9,915 nucleotides of DNA, from assembly GCA_903911455.1 (NCBI GenBank), contig CAIWDQ010000258.1, positions 1 to 9,915 of the forward strand, read 5' to 3'. The position numbers and the translations under genes are program-made. The notes below the pieces were generated by a model. It saw only the letters and a list, made by a program, of their open reading frames with translations. It was not told where the DNA came from and did no database searches. This document shows positions 8,372 to 9,915 of the stretch, one piece after another. The DNA comes from an uncultured bacterium. GTDB taxonomy: Bacteria; Bacteroidota; Bacteroidia; Bacteroidales; JACABE01. Each line of letters starts with the position of its first letter. The stretch's first letter is position 1.

Positions 8372-8472
8372 TTTTAACAAGAATTATGCCTTAATCTCAA
8401 TGATAATACAGACACTTATTTTACAATAAGTGTCTGTAAATATGAGATATGAACATAATAATTCTTTTAAAA
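8372..8472. repeat. Three-tier nested inverted repeat in the giant gene's leader
   Basis: Three pairs of arms share one centre. The inner stem is a perfect 14 bp (8407-8420 with 8425-8438, TACAGACACTTATT and its complement) with a TTAC loop. The middle stem is 6 bp (ATCTCA 8394-8399 with TGAGAT 8443-8448). The outer stem is 15 bp with one bulged C (8372-8387 with 8458-8472, TTTTAA-AAGAATTAT). Internal loops of 7/4 nt and 6/9 nt separate the tiers. No T-run follows on either strand, so it does not look like an intrinsic terminator. It could be a structured 5' leader, a protein-binding palindrome or the remnant of a small mobile repeat; the sequence does not decide. Confidence 0.75.
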
Positions 8473-8493
8473 TATTCAATTTTATTTTTGTGT

Positions 8494-8529
8494 CTACTCT
8501 ATTTTAGTAGGTTTTCGACATCCCCTACT
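8494..8529 (-). promoter_or_regulatory. Two mutually exclusive hairpins at the start of the leader
   Basis: In the transcript, AGTAGG (8529-8524) can pair with CCTACT (8511-8506), a 6-bp stem with a 12-nt loop. The same CTACT (8510-8506) can instead pair with the following AGTAG (8498-8494), a 5-bp stem with a 7-nt loop. The two cannot form together. Such an arrangement may act as a switch, but the stems are short and chance is possible. I do not recognise a known riboswitch class. Confidence 0.35.
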
Positions 8530-8539
8530 TAACCGAATG

Positions 8540-8547
8540 CAAATATA
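8540..8547 (-). promoter_or_regulatory. Candidate -7 promoter box of the giant gene
   Basis: Coding-strand sequence TATATTTG is a full match to the Bacteroidota -7 consensus TAnnTTTG and the only full match between the two genes. No good -33 TTG lies at the usual spacing: a TTC sits 20 bp upstream, and a TTTG lies only 12 bp upstream. The predicted start near 8533 would give a leader of about 295 nt and would put the small hairpins at the very 5' end of the transcript. Confidence 0.45.
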
Positions 8548-8707
8548 AACTAAAAGTTACAAAGATTGAAGCTATTGTGTTAAAGAATTGTTAAATATAT
8601 GTTAATTAATTTTCGGTCGTTAACATAAGTATCCTACCACACAAATATATAGCTATTTATTACATTATAATTGATTCATTATATTGTGAAATTTATAGCA
8701 ACATAAC

Positions 8708-8741
8708 AAAACCTGACTTCATAAACGTGAAGTCAGGTTTT
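8708..8741 (-). terminator. Intrinsic terminator of the 305-residue gene
   Basis: A perfect 14-bp stem (AAAACCTGACTTCA with its complement, 8708-8721 and 8728-8741) around a 6-nt loop. On the minus strand the hairpin ends in TTTT followed by GTTATGT, about 75 nt after the stop codon at 8817. Because the arms start with A and end with T, it could also stop plus-strand transcripts, but no plus-strand gene precedes it. It separates the two minus-strand genes into different transcription units. Confidence 0.85.
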
Positions 8742-8816
8742 AAAAATAAGATTATCGGTTTTGTATCTAGCGTGATGAGGAATTCACAAGATATGTTTTT
8801 TTAATAATTTATAATT

Positions 8817-9734
8817 CTATACTTCGGCTACCATTTCCACATTTAAGGCAAGTATGTCTCCTACTCCTAATTGAACATTGGTTTTTGTAATGGTTATGTA
8901 TCCGGGTTTTTCGAATGTAAGTGTATAGACGCCTGCTTTAGCAATATCAATAACGGCAGCACCATTATCATCGGTTAGGGCTCTGTCGCCGGTTTCGACT
9001 ACTATAATACTTACTAAATATAATACTGATTGATCTGCTTTAGCGATTACCATCGCATTGATAGTAGCTTCGGCTCCTTCGTGGCGTACACCGTAATGTA
9101 TTATTTTGCGCGCGGCTCTATATTGTTTAACAAAATTTGGGGCTACATCATAATAGGTTTCTACTAATGGATCGAGTTCGGTTTTAAACATGGTTTTTAC
9201 CTGATGAATAGCATTTGCGATATTTTCGGTAGCATTGCCCACTGCTATTATTGCAAGTCGGGTGGCTTCGGTCGAATCCTCAAATGCATCTAGTTTAGTT
9301 TTTAAATGCGTAACATCTAGCACTACTATATTATACGGCAAAAGTTTTACACCAAGTTCAATAGCCAGAGCATGCACATTTTTAGCATAAATTTTAAGTT
9401 CATTATCTTTCATTTCTTTAATATTACTTTTAGTTTTATTAATGAAATTAAAATTAGTATGATCGCCCACCGAGTTGCAATAGGAGATTTCCCCTGATTT
9501 TACTTTGGTAAGAATAACAATTAGCTCATCCCGATCTTCGTTCTTTACAAGTGTTTCGTCTGCACTTCCCCTTTTTTGAATTAAAAACTGTTCCATCGAA
9601 TAGGTGTATTTCTCCTGAGCAGCGTCAATCATAGCCTGAATTATGGGATTTATTCCCCATGTAGTTGAATTTGCGATCATTAATAAACATGTTGTGTTTA
9701 TCATTTTTAGATCATCATCCTGTGAATTTTTCAT
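8817..9734 (-). CDS. Hypothetical 305-residue protein: helical N-terminal region plus C-terminal beta-sandwich (carboxypeptidase regulatory/PEGA-like)
   Basis: The function is not known. Residues about 1-215 are predicted mostly alpha-helical, with charged amphipathic stretches (for example 102-150 and 150-190). They end in a segment of the form ELDPLV...PNFVKQYRAARKI (186-211), which resembles a Bacteroidota family of uncharacterised proteins; this resemblance is from memory. Residues about 220-305 form a beta-rich domain with the TDDNGAAVI...GVYTLTFEKPGY pattern (254-279) of carboxypeptidase-regulatory/PEGA-like folds, which often serve as small accessory or adhesion domains. No signal peptide or membrane segment is seen, so it is probably cytoplasmic. 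The start at 9734 leaves room for the -7 box about 42 bp upstream; Met11 is a less likely alternative. The stop is TAG at 8817-8819. The codons look normal and there is no frameshift. It is followed by its own terminator, so co-transcription with the giant gene is unlikely. Confidence 0.88.
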   Translation of the reverse strand: MKNSQDDDLKMINTTCLLMIANSTTWGINPIIQAMIDAAQEKYTYSMEQFLIQKRGSADETLVKNEDRDELIVILTKVKSGEISYCNSVGDHTNFNFINKTKSNIKEMKDNELKIYAKNVHALAIELGVKLLPYNIVVLDVTHLKTKLDAFEDSTEATRLAIIAVGNATENIANAIHQVKTMFKTELDPLVETYYDVAPNFVKQYRAARKIIHYGVRHEGAEATINAMVIAKADQSVLYLVSIIVVETGDRALTDDNGAAVIDIAKAGVYTLTFEKPGYITITKTNVQLGVGDILALNVEMVAEV

Positions 9735-9775
9735 TTTATTATGTTTTTTATTTATAAAAATGTTATTGTTTTTTG

Positions 9776-9783
9776 CAAAATTA
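9776..9783 (-). promoter_or_regulatory. Candidate -7 promoter box of the 305-residue gene
   Basis: Coding-strand TAATTTTG is a full match to TAnnTTTG. It lies 41 bp before the ATG, giving a leader of roughly 35 nt. No TTG is present at the usual -33 position, so the call rests on the -7 box and its position. An A-rich stretch (AAAAAACATAATAAA) precedes the ATG instead of a Shine-Dalgarno sequence, which is normal for Bacteroidota. Confidence 0.45.
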
Positions 9784-9915
9784 TAAATTAATTATTTCTT
9801 AGATTTTTAATTCGTATTTATTTAACATAATAAGTCATTATCCTCTGTTTATATGCGTTTTATAAAATTATACTTTTTGTGATATTACTAACATTATTGT
9901 TGTTAATTGGATGTG

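Larger units (their letters stand above)
8239..8816. other. 578-bp gene-free region: leader and promoter of the giant gene plus 3' end of the upstream gene
   Basis: Very AT-rich, with no coding frame I can support on either strand. From right to left it holds the 3' untranslated stretch of the 305-residue gene (8742-8816), its terminator (8708-8741), an unstructured stretch with a weak 8-bp inverted repeat TATGTTAA/TTAACATA (8598-8605 with 8620-8627), the candidate promoter of the giant gene (8540-8547), two competing small hairpins (8494-8529), a nested inverted repeat (8372-8472), and a final AT-rich stretch up to the start codon. No Shine-Dalgarno sequence precedes the ATG at 8238, as is usual in Bacteroidota. 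Confidence 0.7.

Noticed and set aside
8372..8472. Nested inverted repeat as an intrinsic terminator
   Set aside because: No T-run follows the inner stem on either strand, and a good terminator for the upstream gene already exists at 8708-8741.
8372..8472. Nested inverted repeat as a typical MITE
   Set aside because: No clear target-site duplication flanks it and no second copy is in the window. A genome-wide search could reopen this.
8598..8627. 8-bp inverted repeat TATGTTAA/TTAACATA as an operator
   Set aside because: Short, with a 14-nt loop, in very AT-rich DNA and upstream of the likely promoter. It cannot be told from chance, so it is only mentioned in the intergenic entry.

Overview
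The window comes from an AT-rich bacterial genome, most likely a member of the Bacteroidota (Flavobacteriia- or Sphingobacteriia-like, or a related environmental lineage). The reasons are the kind of proteins encoded (a giant secreted chain of PKD-like and Ig-like modules of the sort exported by the type IX secretion system), the absence of Shine-Dalgarno sequences, and two upstream matches to the Bacteroidota -7 promoter box TAnnTTTG. Both genes lie on the minus strand. No tRNA, rRNA, transposase, CRISPR array or phage gene was seen.

Positions 1-8238 are one uninterrupted minus-strand reading frame. I translated all 2746 codons and found no in-frame stop. It starts with a 40-residue signal peptide and leaves the window at the left edge before its end. 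The visible part consists of about 29 beta-sandwich modules of 82-108 residues, each opening with a conserved cysteine. They fall into three blocks: 16 PKD-like modules (residues about 45-1524), 4 Ig-like modules (about 1525-1917) and 8 complete plus 1 partial 'NPTPxVT'-type PKD-like modules (about 1918 onwards). Two modules of the last block are about three-quarters identical, a sign of internal duplication. A run of eight G residues in the second block (3069-3076) is a candidate slippage site.

Positions 8239-8816 hold no gene. They contain a candidate promoter for the giant gene (8540-8547), implying a leader of about 295 nt. The leader has a pair of competing small hairpins (8494-8529) and a three-tier nested inverted repeat of 101 bp (8372-8472). 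Further upstream a clear intrinsic terminator (8708-8741) closes the preceding gene, so the two genes are probably separate transcription units.

Positions 8817-9734 encode a 305-residue protein without a signal peptide: an alpha-helical N-terminal two-thirds and a C-terminal beta-sandwich of carboxypeptidase-regulatory/PEGA-like type. It resembles a Bacteroidota family of unknown function. Positions 9735-9915 are its AT-rich upstream region, with a second -7 box. Nothing in the sequence shows that the two genes act together.
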